From positions 2,356,001 through 2,420,000 of the forward strand of contig NZ_CP040018.1 in the NCBI RefSeq assembly GCF_005280255.1: 64,000 nucleotides of DNA, written 5' to 3'. Shown one piece after another: positions 45,373 through 54,250 of the stretch (the stretch's first letter is position 1; each line of letters starts with the position of its first letter). Origin of the DNA: Arthrobacter sp. 24S4-2 (lineage in GTDB: Bacteria > Actinomycetota > Actinomycetes > Actinomycetales > Micrococcaceae). The notes under the pieces were generated by a model. That model was not told the origin of the DNA and made no database searches. It saw only the letters and a list, made by a program, of their open reading frames with translations. A program made the translations under genes and the position numbers.

Positions 45373-45727
45373 TTACTTGGCCAGGAAGCGTGGCAGGATT
45401 TGGTTGATCTCGGTGCCGTGCGTCCAGAGCATGCCGTGCGGTGCGTCCTCGATCTCCACGTACTCGGCGGAGAGGAGGCGCCTGGTGAACTCGCGGCCGG
45501 TTGAGTCGATCGGCAGGATGCGGTCATCCGTCCCGTGGACGATCAGGGCCGGGACGGTGACCTTCTCGACGTCGGAGCGGAAGTCCGTCAACCATGAGTC
45601 GACGACGGCAAGGATGCGTACCAGGCGAGCCGGAGGCGATGTTCCACGCGTTGCGCAGTGCTTCCTCGCTGAGGCGGTTCCCGAGGAAGTTGTCGGTGTT
45701 GAAGAAGTCGTTGTAGAAGTTCACCCA
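45373..45727 (-). pseudogene. Alpha/beta hydrolase (haloperoxidase-like), C-terminal fragment with frameshift
   Basis: From about 45727 down it reads NFYNDFFNTDNFLGNRLSEEALRNAWNIASGS. The frame then slips at about 45616-45626 and continues VVDSWLTDFRSDVEKVTVPALIVHGTDDRILPIDSTGREFTRRLLSAEYVEIEDAPHGMLWTHGTEINQILPRFLAK to a stop at 45373. The catalytic Asp (HGTDDRILP) and His (DAPHGML) of a non-haem chloroperoxidase-type hydrolase are present. The N-terminal half with the nucleophile Ser is missing, so it is a double-damaged remnant. Confidence 0.7.
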
Positions 45728-45793
45728 GATACGGCCAGCATCTCTGACTCGGCTGCGGTCCGTAGCTTGTGTCGTGCTATCTCCCAGTTGGGT

Positions 45794-46582
45794 CTAGTGG
45801 CTGAGCCGTTCTTCGGCAATGGAATTTCCGCCGTCGATGACGATGACCTGGCCGGTGATGTAGGACGCACCCGGTGAAGCCAGGAATGCAATAGTGGCCG
45901 CTACCTCGTCCGGGCAGCCCGGGCGTCCCAGCGGGGTAGCTTCGCCCATACTGAGCTCGTGCGCCGTAGAGGAAGCAGTGGCGATCCATCCTGGAGCAAC
46001 AGCATTGACCGTCACTCCGGAGCTGGCCACCTCCAGTGCCGTAGCTCGGGTGAAGCCGGCGACGGCGGCCTTGGCTGCGTGATAGCCGGCGTCATGGCGG
46101 TATGCCATGACCGTCCCCGACAGCGAGGACATGTTCACGATCCGCCCGTAGCCGGCCTCGAGCATAGGCGCCAGCGCCGCGCGGGTCATATAGAATGTTG
46201 TGTCCAGGTTGCGAGCGATGGATCGGTGCCATTGGGTGTCCGTGGTTCCTGCCACGGGGGAGCTCTCGGCTGTCTCTCCCACCGCAGCCATTCCTGCGTT
46301 GTTGACCAGCACGTCAAGCCTGCCGAATAGGTCGATCGCGTTTGCCACCATTTCCGTGGCGTGGCGCGGGTCGGTCAGGTCCGCGGTTACCGACACTGTG
46401 TGGATTCCGCGGGAGTTCAGCTCCTGGGCTCGCCGATGGATCCTGTCGCTGGTGGAGGTAATGAGGAGTCGGTGGGTTGCGCCCAGACGGCGGGCGCACG
46501 CCATGCCGATTCCGGTCTGGCTGCCGGCTCCCGTAATCAATGCAACCGGCATCGTGTTACTGGCCTGGGTGTGGTGGGGCAC
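45794..46582 (-). CDS. Short-chain dehydrogenase/reductase (SDR)
   Basis: A classical NAD(P)-dependent SDR of about 262 residues. Cofactor motif ALITGAGSQTGIG, VLVNNAG, catalytic Ser in NMSSLSG, Tyr-Lys pair in YHAAKAAVAGF, and C-terminal ASYITGQVIVIDGG are all present. The GTG at 46582 is chosen because GAAAGGAGCCCT lies directly upstream; ATG at 46552 is the next choice. The frame is open to 46663 but that would overlap the end of the preceding fusion gene. It lies 74 bp downstream of the kinase-aminotransferase fusion on the same strand, and may act on the carbonyl product of that pathway. Confidence 0.9.
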   Translation of the reverse strand: MPHHTQASNTMPVALITGAGSQTGIGMACARRLGATHRLLITSTSDRIHRRAQELNSRGIHTVSVTADLTDPRHATEMVANAIDLFGRLDVLVNNAGMAAVGETAESSPVAGTTDTQWHRSIARNLDTTFYMTRAALAPMLEAGYGRIVNMSSLSGTVMAYRHDAGYHAAKAAVAGFTRATALEVASSGVTVNAVAPGWIATASSTAHELSMGEATPLGRPGCPDEVAATIAFLASPGASYITGQVIVIDGGNSIAEERLSH

Positions 46583-46656
46583 AGGGCTCCTTTCGTGGGT
46601 GAGGACATGGACCACAGGCCGAGCTCCGTCTTCGGAAGCGGTCGGAACCAGCAAGG

Positions 46657-49602
46657 TCACCACCCCTCCCTGAGTACTTTGTCCAGCATTCGCAGGAAGA
46701 ATCGGGCGCTCTCAGCAGTGAAGCAAAGCGGCGGCTTGATTTTGAGAATGTTCTGACGGTCCCCGGTGGGCAGCACGATGATTCCAAGTTGGAGCATCCT
46801 GGCGCAGATCGCGCGTGTTTCTTCCGCGGCCGGTTCCAAGGTGACGTGGTCGCGCACGAATTCAAGCCCTTGGTACAGGCCCATGCCGTGGGCAGTTCCG
46901 ATGATGTCGTGTTTGTTCATGAGTTCGGTGAAACCGTCAGTGAGAATCTGGCCGACTGCGGCTGCGTTCGCCTGAAGCTTGTCGGATTCGATCACGTCAA
47001 GGACGGTCAGACCGATGCGGCTGCTCAGCGTGCTTCCGCCGGATGAGGAGAAGAAGGCGCCTTGAGCTGCGAGGGCATCGGCTATCTCGCGGCGAGTAAT
47101 GACAGCCCCAAGGGGATGACCGTTGCCCATGGCTTTTGCCATCGTAATGATGTCCGGTTCGGCGCCGTGCTCTTCGAAACCCCAGAAGTGGGCGCCCAGC
47201 CGCCCGTAGCCAACCTGGACTTCATCAGCGATGCATACCCCGCCGTGGTTCCGGACAGTGGCGTACACGGCGTTCAGGTAACCCCGTGGCGTTCCGATGG
47301 CTCCGGCATTGCCGTTGCGTGGCTCGGCGATGAACGTGCCGATGGGTTTGCCGTCTCGTTCAAGTTGGTGCAGCAGCCTTGCGGCGTCCTCTGCATAGCG
47401 AACTCCTGCACCTTCACCGCGGTGCGTGCCACGATAGTCGTTGGGCGCATCCACCACATGGACCCAGGCTGGCCGGCTCTGTGCTGCTTGGGGGTTGTCC
47501 GAGGTGGAGGTGGAAACAGCATCGGCTGCAAGCGACCAGCCGTGGTAGGACTCTTCACAGCAGAGAACGTCCTCGCGCTTGGTGAAAGCCTTGGACAGGC
47601 GAAGCGCCAGGTCCACGGCCTCTGTGCCGCTGTTGACCAGGAAGACGGTGTCCAGGTTCTTGGGGACCTTGGCCAGCAATCTTTCTGAGAATTCGGCCAC
47701 GGCGTTGAAGTTGAACCGCGAATTGGTGTTCAGCCTGCTCCACTGCCGGTAGGCCGTTGAGGCAATTACCGGGTTTCCGTGGCCCAGGACTGAGACGTTG
47801 TTTACCATGTCCAGGTAGTGGCGGCCGTTCGTGTCAATGAGATGTTCTTTCCACCCTCTCTCGATCTGAGGCGGTGCGTCGTAGTAATAGCCTTGCAAGG
47901 AGTTGTAGGCTCCCCGGCGGCGCTCCAGCACTGCGTCGGTGTCTCCATTCTTCGACATTTCGGACCCGAGGAATCCAGGTGCTCCTGTGAGCAGCTGGGA
48001 TGGGTCCTGGTACAGGGCTGAGTAGCCAGAGAACTCGGAAGCGCGGACGAAACGGGGCGGATGCGGTCGGGTGTTCTCCAGCGCGCTGCGGGTGTGCCAG
48101 ACCGTGATTCCCTCGGCGCCGATGAGTCCGAGAGAATCCCCGACGTTGACGGTAGACCTTCCGGGAGGGTGGGGGACCTCTGATAGTCCCTGCAGGGTGA
48201 TGGTGTCGTGCGTGCCGGTCAGTGTCAGGACGGCAGTTTGGGTGTCGAAGGTGACCGAACCTGCGAAGGGAGCGTAGAGGCTCTGTCGGTCCTTTGCATG
48301 CACCTCGACGGCAAGAGCGACGTTGATCGGTTCAAGTTCGCTGTGGGGACGGGCCCGGGTAAGGCGGGCTTCACCGTAGCGGGTCAGTAGGACCTCGGCG
48401 TCCACGAGGTCCCCGTCAATGAGGCGCTGTTCCTGACCTCGACCTTCCAGCCAGGAACCTTCGCTGAAGGAGTCGCTGTCCCAGCCCAGATTCACTGTCC
48501 GGGCTTGAGTGCGGAGCATCGGTTGCACCATCTGTGGGGAGGGTTCGGCTGGAGTCTTCGGTTGACCGATGGCGGCCCTGATGCTGGCTTCGGCGACATC
48601 CCAGTCGAAGCTTGCCGGAACGTTGAAGCACTCCCATTCCCGGTCAATGGCCGAGGAAGCGTACTCATTGTCTGGATCGATGGCGATTTGCTGCTCACCG
48701 CTGACCGCCAGCACCGCTCCGCGAAGAACGATCAGGGGCCACAAAGCTGTAATCTCAGCTTCGGTCAGAGGAAGTACGTCGTTGAAAGCCTTGACCAGCG
48801 GAAGAAGCGCCAGCGGTTGCTCCGGGGCATGGTGGAATACGGACGCACAGGCTACCGCGAGCTCGCTGATGCGCCAGCTGTACATCGTGTCACTGAAATC
48901 GATGATGCCTGCGATCCGCGTGCCACCTGTTTCATCTATGCAGAACACGACATTGTCGTCGGTAATGTCCCCGTGAATCGCCTGGACAGGCAACTCGTCT
49001 CTGAGCGGCCGGAGTCGTTTCCTCAGGCGGGACAAGGCGCTCTCAAGCAAGTCGCGCTTATGGGGATCCCGGACGAAGTGCAGCAATTCGGCGACGACTT
49101 CTTCGCCTACTCTAAGGTCCCACTGGAGGGCCCGTTCCAGTCCTGGGTGCTCGAAGCCGGCAAGGACGCTGGCGGCTTCGGCGAGGGTACTTCCCAGTGC
49201 GCCCAGAACCGTGGGGGAGAGGTGCTGCCTGTCAATGAGCGGCGTCCCGTCGACAAAGGTGAGGAGCCGGACGCAGTGGTCCCTGCCTGCTATTGAGGTG
49301 ACGTGGATGGGGAACCCGGCAGGGGAAGACACCGGGACCGGGGCATTGAGACCCGCGGCGGCAAGCCGTTCCATCGCTGCGTTCTGCGCGGCAATTTCGT
49401 CCGATGAGAACGCCGGGTTGCTGACTTTCAGCAACCATCGCTGGCCGCCATCTGACACCAGGAAGTTGCGGTCTTGCTGGCTACCCAGTTCCTTGATGGA
49501 CGTTACATCCACGTCGAAGAGGTCGCGCGCCAGCTCGGAGGCTTCCTGTGGGGACACATCAGGGCGGGGAAGGCCTTCTTGATCAATAACTGAAGCAGAC
49601 AT
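46657..49602 (-). CDS. Trifunctional fusion: aminoglycoside-phosphotransferase-like kinase, M23-like domain, class III aminotransferase/phospho-lyase
   Basis: A 981-residue cytoplasmic protein. Residues about 25-330 form an APH/choline-kinase-like domain (catalytic loop AIHGDITDDNVVFC, metal site GIIDFSDTMYSW). Residues about 400-500 resemble a degenerate M23/lipoyl-like beta domain (LAVEVHAKDRQSLYAPFAGSVTF...). Residues about 550-981 form a class III PLP enzyme: FLVNSGTEAVDLALRLSK, the CIADEVQVGYGRLG motif and Lys in ITMAKAMGNGHPLGAV. Kinase plus PLP domain suggests phosphorylation of a hydroxy-amine or hydroxy-amino acid followed by phospho-elimination, as known for hydroxylysine kinase and ethanolamine-phosphate phospho-lyase. 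That is inference. It is divergent from an AsnC regulator. Confidence 0.9.
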   Translation of the reverse strand: MSASVIDQEGLPRPDVSPQEASELARDLFDVDVTSIKELGSQQDRNFLVSDGGQRWLLKVSNPAFSSDEIAAQNAAMERLAAAGLNAPVPVSSPAGFPIHVTSIAGRDHCVRLLTFVDGTPLIDRQHLSPTVLGALGSTLAEAASVLAGFEHPGLERALQWDLRVGEEVVAELLHFVRDPHKRDLLESALSRLRKRLRPLRDELPVQAIHGDITDDNVVFCIDETGGTRIAGIIDFSDTMYSWRISELAVACASVFHHAPEQPLALLPLVKAFNDVLPLTEAEITALWPLIVLRGAVLAVSGEQQIAIDPDNEYASSAIDREWECFNVPASFDWDVAEASIRAAIGQPKTPAEPSPQMVQPMLRTQARTVNLGWDSDSFSEGSWLEGRGQEQRLIDGDLVDAEVLLTRYGEARLTRARPHSELEPINVALAVEVHAKDRQSLYAPFAGSVTFDTQTAVLTLTGTHDTITLQGLSEVPHPPGRSTVNVGDSLGLIGAEGITVWHTRSALENTRPHPPRFVRASEFSGYSALYQDPSQLLTGAPGFLGSEMSKNGDTDAVLERRRGAYNSLQGYYYDAPPQIERGWKEHLIDTNGRHYLDMVNNVSVLGHGNPVIASTAYRQWSRLNTNSRFNFNAVAEFSERLLAKVPKNLDTVFLVNSGTEAVDLALRLSKAFTKREDVLCCEESYHGWSLAADAVSTSTSDNPQAAQSRPAWVHVVDAPNDYRGTHRGEGAGVRYAEDAARLLHQLERDGKPIGTFIAEPRNGNAGAIGTPRGYLNAVYATVRNHGGVCIADEVQVGYGRLGAHFWGFEEHGAEPDIITMAKAMGNGHPLGAVITRREIADALAAQGAFFSSSGGSTLSSRIGLTVLDVIESDKLQANAAAVGQILTDGFTELMNKHDIIGTAHGMGLYQGLEFVRDHVTLEPAAEETRAICARMLQLGIIVLPTGDRQNILKIKPPLCFTAESARFFLRMLDKVLREGW

Positions 49603-49624
49603 AGTTACTCTCTTGAAAAGATTG

Positions 49625-49670
49625 ATGATGAAAAGTCACTCATGATGAACAATTAATAACGAATCATCAT
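49625..49670. promoter_or_regulatory. Repeats between the fusion gene and the AsnC regulator
   Basis: The 84-bp divergent intergenic region contains ATGATGA at 49625-49631 and 49642-49648, and the inverse TCATCAT at 49664-49670. The last two form a 7-bp inverted repeat with 15-bp spacing. AT-rich spaced repeats are typical of Lrp/AsnC binding sites, and the neighbouring regulator is the obvious candidate. Confidence 0.45.
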
Positions 49671-49686
49671 CCTATACGATGGTTCT

Positions 49687-50199
49687 ATGGACGATCAAGA
49701 GTTTGATACGGAGTCATCGGTCGATGCTGCATCAGCCCAGAACCAAGGATTAGAGCATGTGGACGCTGTAGACCGTGTGCTGATCACTCACCTGCAGAAG
49801 GATGGCCGCATGCCGTACTCGGATCTGGCAGCCGCGGCAGGCCTGTCTGCCGGGGGTGCCCGCTTGCGGGTTAAGCGGCTCAAAGAGCGTGGAATTTTGG
49901 ACGTGGTGGGCGTTACCGACCCTCTTAAGCTGGGGTACCGGAGCATGGCAATGCTCGGCATCCGCGTCCAGGGTGATGTCGAGGAAGTCGCTGACGCATT
50001 GGGGCGCATGGAGGAAGTTATCTACGTGGTCCTCGCTGCGGGCTCGATCGACATTCTCGCAGAAGTCATCGCTCCCGATAACGAAGGCCTCTTCGATGTC
50101 ATCAACAGAAGGATCCGTTTAGTCTCCGGCATAGCCTCAGTCGAGACCTACACCTACTACCGGACCCACACCCACCGGTTCACTTGGGGCGTTCACTAG
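49687..50199 (+). CDS. Lrp/AsnC-family transcriptional regulator
   Basis: A 170-residue regulator. A helix-turn-helix (DAVDRVLITHLQKDGRMPYSDLAAAAGLSAGGARLRVKRLKERGIL) is followed by the ligand-binding RAM domain (MAMLGIRVQGDVEEVADALGRMEEVIYVVLAAGSIDILAEVIAPD...VETYTYYRTHTHRF). It is divergent from the fusion gene and directly upstream of an APC permease, and probably controls both in response to an amine or amino acid. ATG at 49687; the frame MDDQEFDTESSVDAASAQNQG gives a short acidic extension before the domain. Confidence 0.93.
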   Translation: MDDQEFDTESSVDAASAQNQGLEHVDAVDRVLITHLQKDGRMPYSDLAAAAGLSAGGARLRVKRLKERGILDVVGVTDPLKLGYRSMAMLGIRVQGDVEEVADALGRMEEVIYVVLAAGSIDILAEVIAPDNEGLFDVINRRIRLVSGIASVETYTYYRTHTHRFTWGVH

Positions 50200-50271
50200 C
50201 CGCCCATCGCTGGAAAGTTTTCCCGAAGCACCCTCTTGACTCATACATGTGCCGCCCATCACAATAAGTGA

Positions 50272-51750
50272 ATGGCTTTCACTAATAAAGAGGCAGCAGT
50301 CATGCCGCCCGCGACCGTCGGCATTGACGGCGGATTAAGAAAGAACGCAGTCGGAACCCGCGACATCGTGTTCTTGTTGGTGTCAGCGGCCGCGCCGCTG
50401 ACCGTCGTGGTGGGGATTGCCCCGCTAGCCCTCGCTGTGGGCGGCGTCGGCGCCCCCGTCATTTATATCGTCGCGGCACTGAGCCTGGCGCTTTTCGCGA
50501 TCGGTTTCATGGCCCTCACCCGACACGTCAACTCCTACAGCGGCTTTTACGGCTATATCTCCAAGACCCTCGGCCGTGTCGTCGGCCTTGGCTCCGGCCT
50601 CACCGCATGGATGAGTTACAACGGCCTTCAGATTGGCCTCTACGGACTGCTGGGAATCCAGGCCAATCTCGCCGTCAAGTCCTTCACCGGCGTCGAAGTC
50701 CCGTGGTGGCTCTACGGGATCGTGGCCATCGGGGCCGTTTGGTACCTGGGCTGGCGCGGGATCGATGTCGGCGCCAAGGTGGTCGCCGTCCTGCTCACTC
50801 TCGAAACCGCGATCGTTGCCATCCTCGCCGCGTTCGTCCTGGCCCAGGGAGGCGCACACGGGATCGGCTTCGAATCGTTCAGCCCCGAGGCCATCTTCTC
50901 CCCGCAGTTCGCCGCGGTCCTCGCCCTCGGTTTCTCGGCATTCATGGGTTTCGAATCCGGAGCCCTGTATCGCGAGGAGGCGCGGGACCCCGACCGGAGT
51001 GTCCCGCGTGCAACCTACATCTCCATCGCCTTCATCGGCGCGTTCTACGCCTTCGCTGTTTGGATCATCGTCCAGGCCTTCGGCCCGAACGTTGTCCAAG
51101 AGTTCGCCGCAGGCCACCTGGACGCTGGAGACACCGCCTACATCGCGGCGGGCAACTTCGTCGGCGAGTGGTGCGTGAACCTCATGAGCATACTGATCGT
51201 CACGAGCATCTTCGCTGCTCAGTTGGCATTCCACAACACCATCAACCGCTACACGCTGTCTTTGAGCAGGGAAGGGGTCTTCCCCGCGTGGGCCGGCATG
51301 ATCAACCCCCGCTACCGCACGCCGTCGAGCGCCGGAATTGTCCAGTCCGTACTGGCCGTAGCTTCTGTGGTTGTGTTCGCGGCACTCGAACTGGATCCAT
51401 TCACCCAGTTTCTGATCTGGATGAATACCCCAGGAGTACTCGGCGTGCTCTTCCTGCAGGCCCTCACCAGCATCGGCGTGGTGGTCTTCTTTATCCGCCA
51501 AAAGGACAAGACGCTCAAATGGTACGTGATTCCATCGGCCATCATCGCCACGCTCGTCATGTTCGCAGTCTCATTCCTCTTGCTGAGCAACCTCGAACTG
51601 ATGACCGGAGCAGCAGCCGGGGGCGCGCTTAACACGATCCTTATCATGGTCTTGCCGACCATCTTTATCGTCGGCGTCGTCATAGCCCTCATCCTCCGCC
51701 GCGTCCGGCCCGACATTTACCAGCGCATCGGACAGGGCAAAGGAGAATGA
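50272..51750 (+). CDS. APC-superfamily amino acid/amine permease
   Basis: A 492-residue membrane transporter with about 12 helices. The first conserved segment is GTRDIVFLLVSAAAPLTVVVGIAPLALAVGGVGAPVIYIVAA. LGFSAFMGFESGALYREEARDPDRSVPRATYISIAFIGAFYAF is the typical APC stretch preceding helix 7. It ends with a short basic tail. It probably imports the substrate of the kinase-aminotransferase fusion or of the amidohydrolase. The AsnC gene is 72 bp upstream and the TetR gene 22 bp downstream, all on one strand. Confidence 0.93.
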   Translation: MAFTNKEAAVMPPATVGIDGGLRKNAVGTRDIVFLLVSAAAPLTVVVGIAPLALAVGGVGAPVIYIVAALSLALFAIGFMALTRHVNSYSGFYGYISKTLGRVVGLGSGLTAWMSYNGLQIGLYGLLGIQANLAVKSFTGVEVPWWLYGIVAIGAVWYLGWRGIDVGAKVVAVLLTLETAIVAILAAFVLAQGGAHGIGFESFSPEAIFSPQFAAVLALGFSAFMGFESGALYREEARDPDRSVPRATYISIAFIGAFYAFAVWIIVQAFGPNVVQEFAAGHLDAGDTAYIAAGNFVGEWCVNLMSILIVTSIFAAQLAFHNTINRYTLSLSREGVFPAWAGMINPRYRTPSSAGIVQSVLAVASVVVFAALELDPFTQFLIWMNTPGVLGVLFLQALTSIGVVVFFIRQKDKTLKWYVIPSAIIATLVMFAVSFLLLSNLELMTGAAAGGALNTILIMVLPTIFIVGVVIALILRRVRPDIYQRIGQGKGE

Positions 51751-51772
51751 ATCCGGAGCCTAGTCTTGAGAG

Positions 51773-52411
51773 ATGCAGAATCCCAGCAAAACCAGCCAGC
51801 TAGGACGGCCACGGACACCCAGGCTCTCACGGAAGGCAATCGGCCGCGCGGCACTTGAGATGTTCGAAGAGGAAGAGAGCCTTTCAATCCCGCGGCTCGC
51901 GGAACGTCTCGGTGTCCGGCAGTCATCCTTCTACAAGCACGTTACGGGCCGGCAGGAGATCATCGAACTGGCCCGTGGCGCCCTGGTGGAGCGGGCTCCG
52001 AAGCCAGAACTGACGTCCGGCAGCCTTGACGATGTCATCCGCCAGACCTTTGACGCACTCCGAACGGCCTACAGCCTGGCGCCGGCGCTCCTCCCCCTCC
52101 TGCTCACGCAACCGGTGTCACACCCGGCAGCATTGGAGGCCTACGACCGTTTTGCCGAAGCGTTTGAGCTCGCGGGGACGCCAAGGCATCTTGTCCTTCC
52201 CGTTTTGGAAACCCTTGACAGCGCCGCGATCGGCGCGAGCCTCGACGCGATAACCATGGAATCCGCTTGGAGCATCAAGGAAGAGGATCACGGCACCTTT
52301 CCCCATCTGACCGCGGCACAGAGAGCCGTGGCAGAGCACCCCGTGGACCGCTTCAGCTTCCTTGCCGATGTCCTTTCGGCAGGATTGCGGGCCGCCATCA
52401 GAGACGCCTGA
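51773..52411 (+). CDS. TetR-family transcriptional regulator
   Basis: A 212-residue protein with an N-terminal TetR helix-turn-helix (LSIPRLAERLGVRQSSFYKHVTGRQEIIELARGALVE, residues about 35-70) and a helical C-terminal domain similar to TetR_C families. It lies between the APC permease and the amidohydrolase in the same orientation with small gaps, so it is likely an operon-encoded local regulator. Its ligand is unknown. Confidence 0.9.
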   Translation: MQNPSKTSQLGRPRTPRLSRKAIGRAALEMFEEEESLSIPRLAERLGVRQSSFYKHVTGRQEIIELARGALVERAPKPELTSGSLDDVIRQTFDALRTAYSLAPALLPLLLTQPVSHPAALEAYDRFAEAFELAGTPRHLVLPVLETLDSAAIGASLDAITMESAWSIKEEDHGTFPHLTAAQRAVAEHPVDRFSFLADVLSAGLRAAIRDA

Positions 52412-52460
52412 TCCTTCCCGGGCAGGCGTCGAACACCCGAATACAACCAGGAGTCATATC

Positions 52461-54122
52461 TTGACCACGCCCGAGCCCACAGATCTCATCATCCTCTCGT
52501 CCCGTATTCTCTACGGCGAGGAGCTCAAGGAAACGGCCGGCTTCGTCGCGGTCTCCGATGGCCGCATCGTCCTCGTCGGCCGAGCCGAGGCAGCCGAAGA
52601 ATGGACTGCGCTGGCCAAGCACGTGGTCGACGTCGGCGATGCAACAGTATGCCCGGGCCTGATTGACGCCCACATCCACCCCATCGCCGGGGCGGACATC
52701 GCACGTGGCCTTGACCTGAACGGAATCACCGAGCTCGACGCCGTTCGCGCCGCCCTTGTAAAACACGCAGCCTCCACGGGCCACACCGTTGGTTCCGAGT
52801 GGCTCTTCGCCTGGGGGCTCGACCCGATCATCTTCGGGGAGGCAAGCTTCAACAACTCCCTCTTCGACGGAATCCTCGATGACGAACTCGTGTTCATCAC
52901 CCTCTTCGACGGCCACGCCGCGCTCGTTTCCGACGCCGCCCTCAACCTCGCCGGCATCACCGGAGCGGAAGAGCTGCCGAGTACCGGCTATGTCGGCGTC
53001 GACCAGCTCGGCAAGCCCAACGGCATGCTCTACGAAATGGCTGCCCAGGACCTCGTCCGCAGCATCCTGCCCCAGCGCTCCTTCGAGCAACGCGTCGACG
53101 AACTCGAGAAACTCCTGCGTTCCATGGCCGAGTCCGGGCTGGTAGCGGGCCACATGCTTGACTTCGGCGTCCCGGAAACCATTGAGGTGCTGGAGGCCCT
53201 CGAGCTCCGAGGGGATCTCGGCATCCGGCTGCGGATCTCCCCGTGGCTCATGCCCGGCGCCACCGATGAGGATCTGCGGGCCATGCTCGCGATGCAGGGC
53301 CGGCACGGCAGGCGCTGGCACGTTCACGGGATCAAGCTCATGATGGACGGCACCATCGACAACGGAACGGCCTGGCTTTTTGAGCCAGACACCCACGGAG
53401 AATCCCTCCATCCGCTCTGGCACGATCCTGAGGCCCTAGCAGCAGCCATGAGGTTCTTCCACGAACACCGGATACCCACAACCACGCACGCCATTGGCGA
53501 CAAAGCCGTCTCCTTCGTCGCGCGGACCATCGGAGACCTTCCCAAGAACGGCACGGTCCACCGGATCGAGCACATCGAGTCCATCCCGGATTCAGTCCTG
53601 GAAGAGATCATCCACGCCGGCGCCACCACGAGCCTGCAACCGACCCACTGCACCCTCTACAGCCGCGCCGACCACACAGACAACTGGTCTCGCAGGCTCG
53701 GCACCGAACGGGCCAACCACGCCTGGCGGACCCGCGACCTGCGGGACGCCGGAGCCGTCGTTGCCCTCGGTTCGGACTGGCCCATCGCTCCCTTCGACCC
53801 GCGGGCCATCATCGCCTCAGCCCAGACACGACGTCCAGCGGGAAGGCCGGACGTCCCACCCGTCCAGCTCCAACAGGCACTGTCCGCGCGTTCCGCGCTC
53901 GAAGGCTACACCAGCCAATACTGGCGGTCAGTTGGTGAAGAAGGCGGAATCGTTGAGGAGGGGGCCCGCGCCGACCTGACGGTGGTAGGGCACAATCCAC
54001 TGACAACAGAGCCGGACGAGTTCGCCCAGACTCCGGTGATCCTGACCGTGGTTGACGGGAAAGTTGTTGTTGATAACCGTCTGGCCCTGGCAACGGGAAT
54101 CGTTCACGTCGGTCAGGCATAG
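52461..54122 (+). CDS. Amidohydrolase family 3 protein (YtcJ-like metal-dependent hydrolase)
   Basis: A 553-residue metal-dependent hydrolase acting on an amide, imine or cyclic substrate. Motifs are the metal-binding VCPGLIDAHIHPIAGAD, HGIKLMMDGTIDNGTAWL, TTHAIGDKAVSFV, VHRIEHIESI, and LGSDWPIAPFDPRAIIAS near the C-terminus. The TTG at 52461 is preferred: CAGGAG lies 7 bp upstream, and the codons between 52362 and 52461 lie inside the TetR gene and do not look native. Last gene of the AsnC-APC-TetR cluster. Confidence 0.9.
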   Translation: MTTPEPTDLIILSSRILYGEELKETAGFVAVSDGRIVLVGRAEAAEEWTALAKHVVDVGDATVCPGLIDAHIHPIAGADIARGLDLNGITELDAVRAALVKHAASTGHTVGSEWLFAWGLDPIIFGEASFNNSLFDGILDDELVFITLFDGHAALVSDAALNLAGITGAEELPSTGYVGVDQLGKPNGMLYEMAAQDLVRSILPQRSFEQRVDELEKLLRSMAESGLVAGHMLDFGVPETIEVLEALELRGDLGIRLRISPWLMPGATDEDLRAMLAMQGRHGRRWHVHGIKLMMDGTIDNGTAWLFEPDTHGESLHPLWHDPEALAAAMRFFHEHRIPTTTHAIGDKAVSFVARTIGDLPKNGTVHRIEHIESIPDSVLEEIIHAGATTSLQPTHCTLYSRADHTDNWSRRLGTERANHAWRTRDLRDAGAVVALGSDWPIAPFDPRAIIASAQTRRPAGRPDVPPVQLQQALSARSALEGYTSQYWRSVGEEGGIVEEGARADLTVVGHNPLTTEPDEFAQTPVILTVVDGKVVVDNRLALATGIVHVGQA

Positions 54123-54147
54123 TTCCAGGCCACCGGGACGAACGCCC

Positions 54148-54222
54148 CGGCTTGAGCGCCTTGACGATGCCCTCACGGTGCTGGCGTCCGGCGTAGCGGA
54201 AGCTGTTGCGGATCAGGTGCAC
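54148..54222 (-). pseudogene. IS256-family transposase fragment
   Basis: Twenty-five codons on the minus strand read VHLIRNSFRYAGRQHREGIVKALKP, matching the conserved segment of mutator-type (IS256) transposases (CIVHLIRNS...). Nothing else of the enzyme remains; the amidohydrolase gene lies on one side and a palindrome cluster on the other. Confidence 0.7.
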
Positions 54223-54249
54223 GTTATGCCGACGTCGGCATAACGTGCA
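54218..54249. repeat. Perfect 32-bp palindrome containing TTATGCCGAC
   Basis: Two 16-base arms, TGCACGTTATGCCGAC and its exact complement, meet at position 233/234 with no spacer. The TTATGCCGA core recurs three more times beyond the IS1595 insertion (55262-55270, 55279-55287 and inverted 55335-55343). Confidence 0.85.
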
Positions 54250-54250
54250 T

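Noticed and set aside
50425..51501. A 358-codon frame antisense to the APC permease
   Set aside because: Very acidic, no motif, and mirrors a standard membrane transporter.
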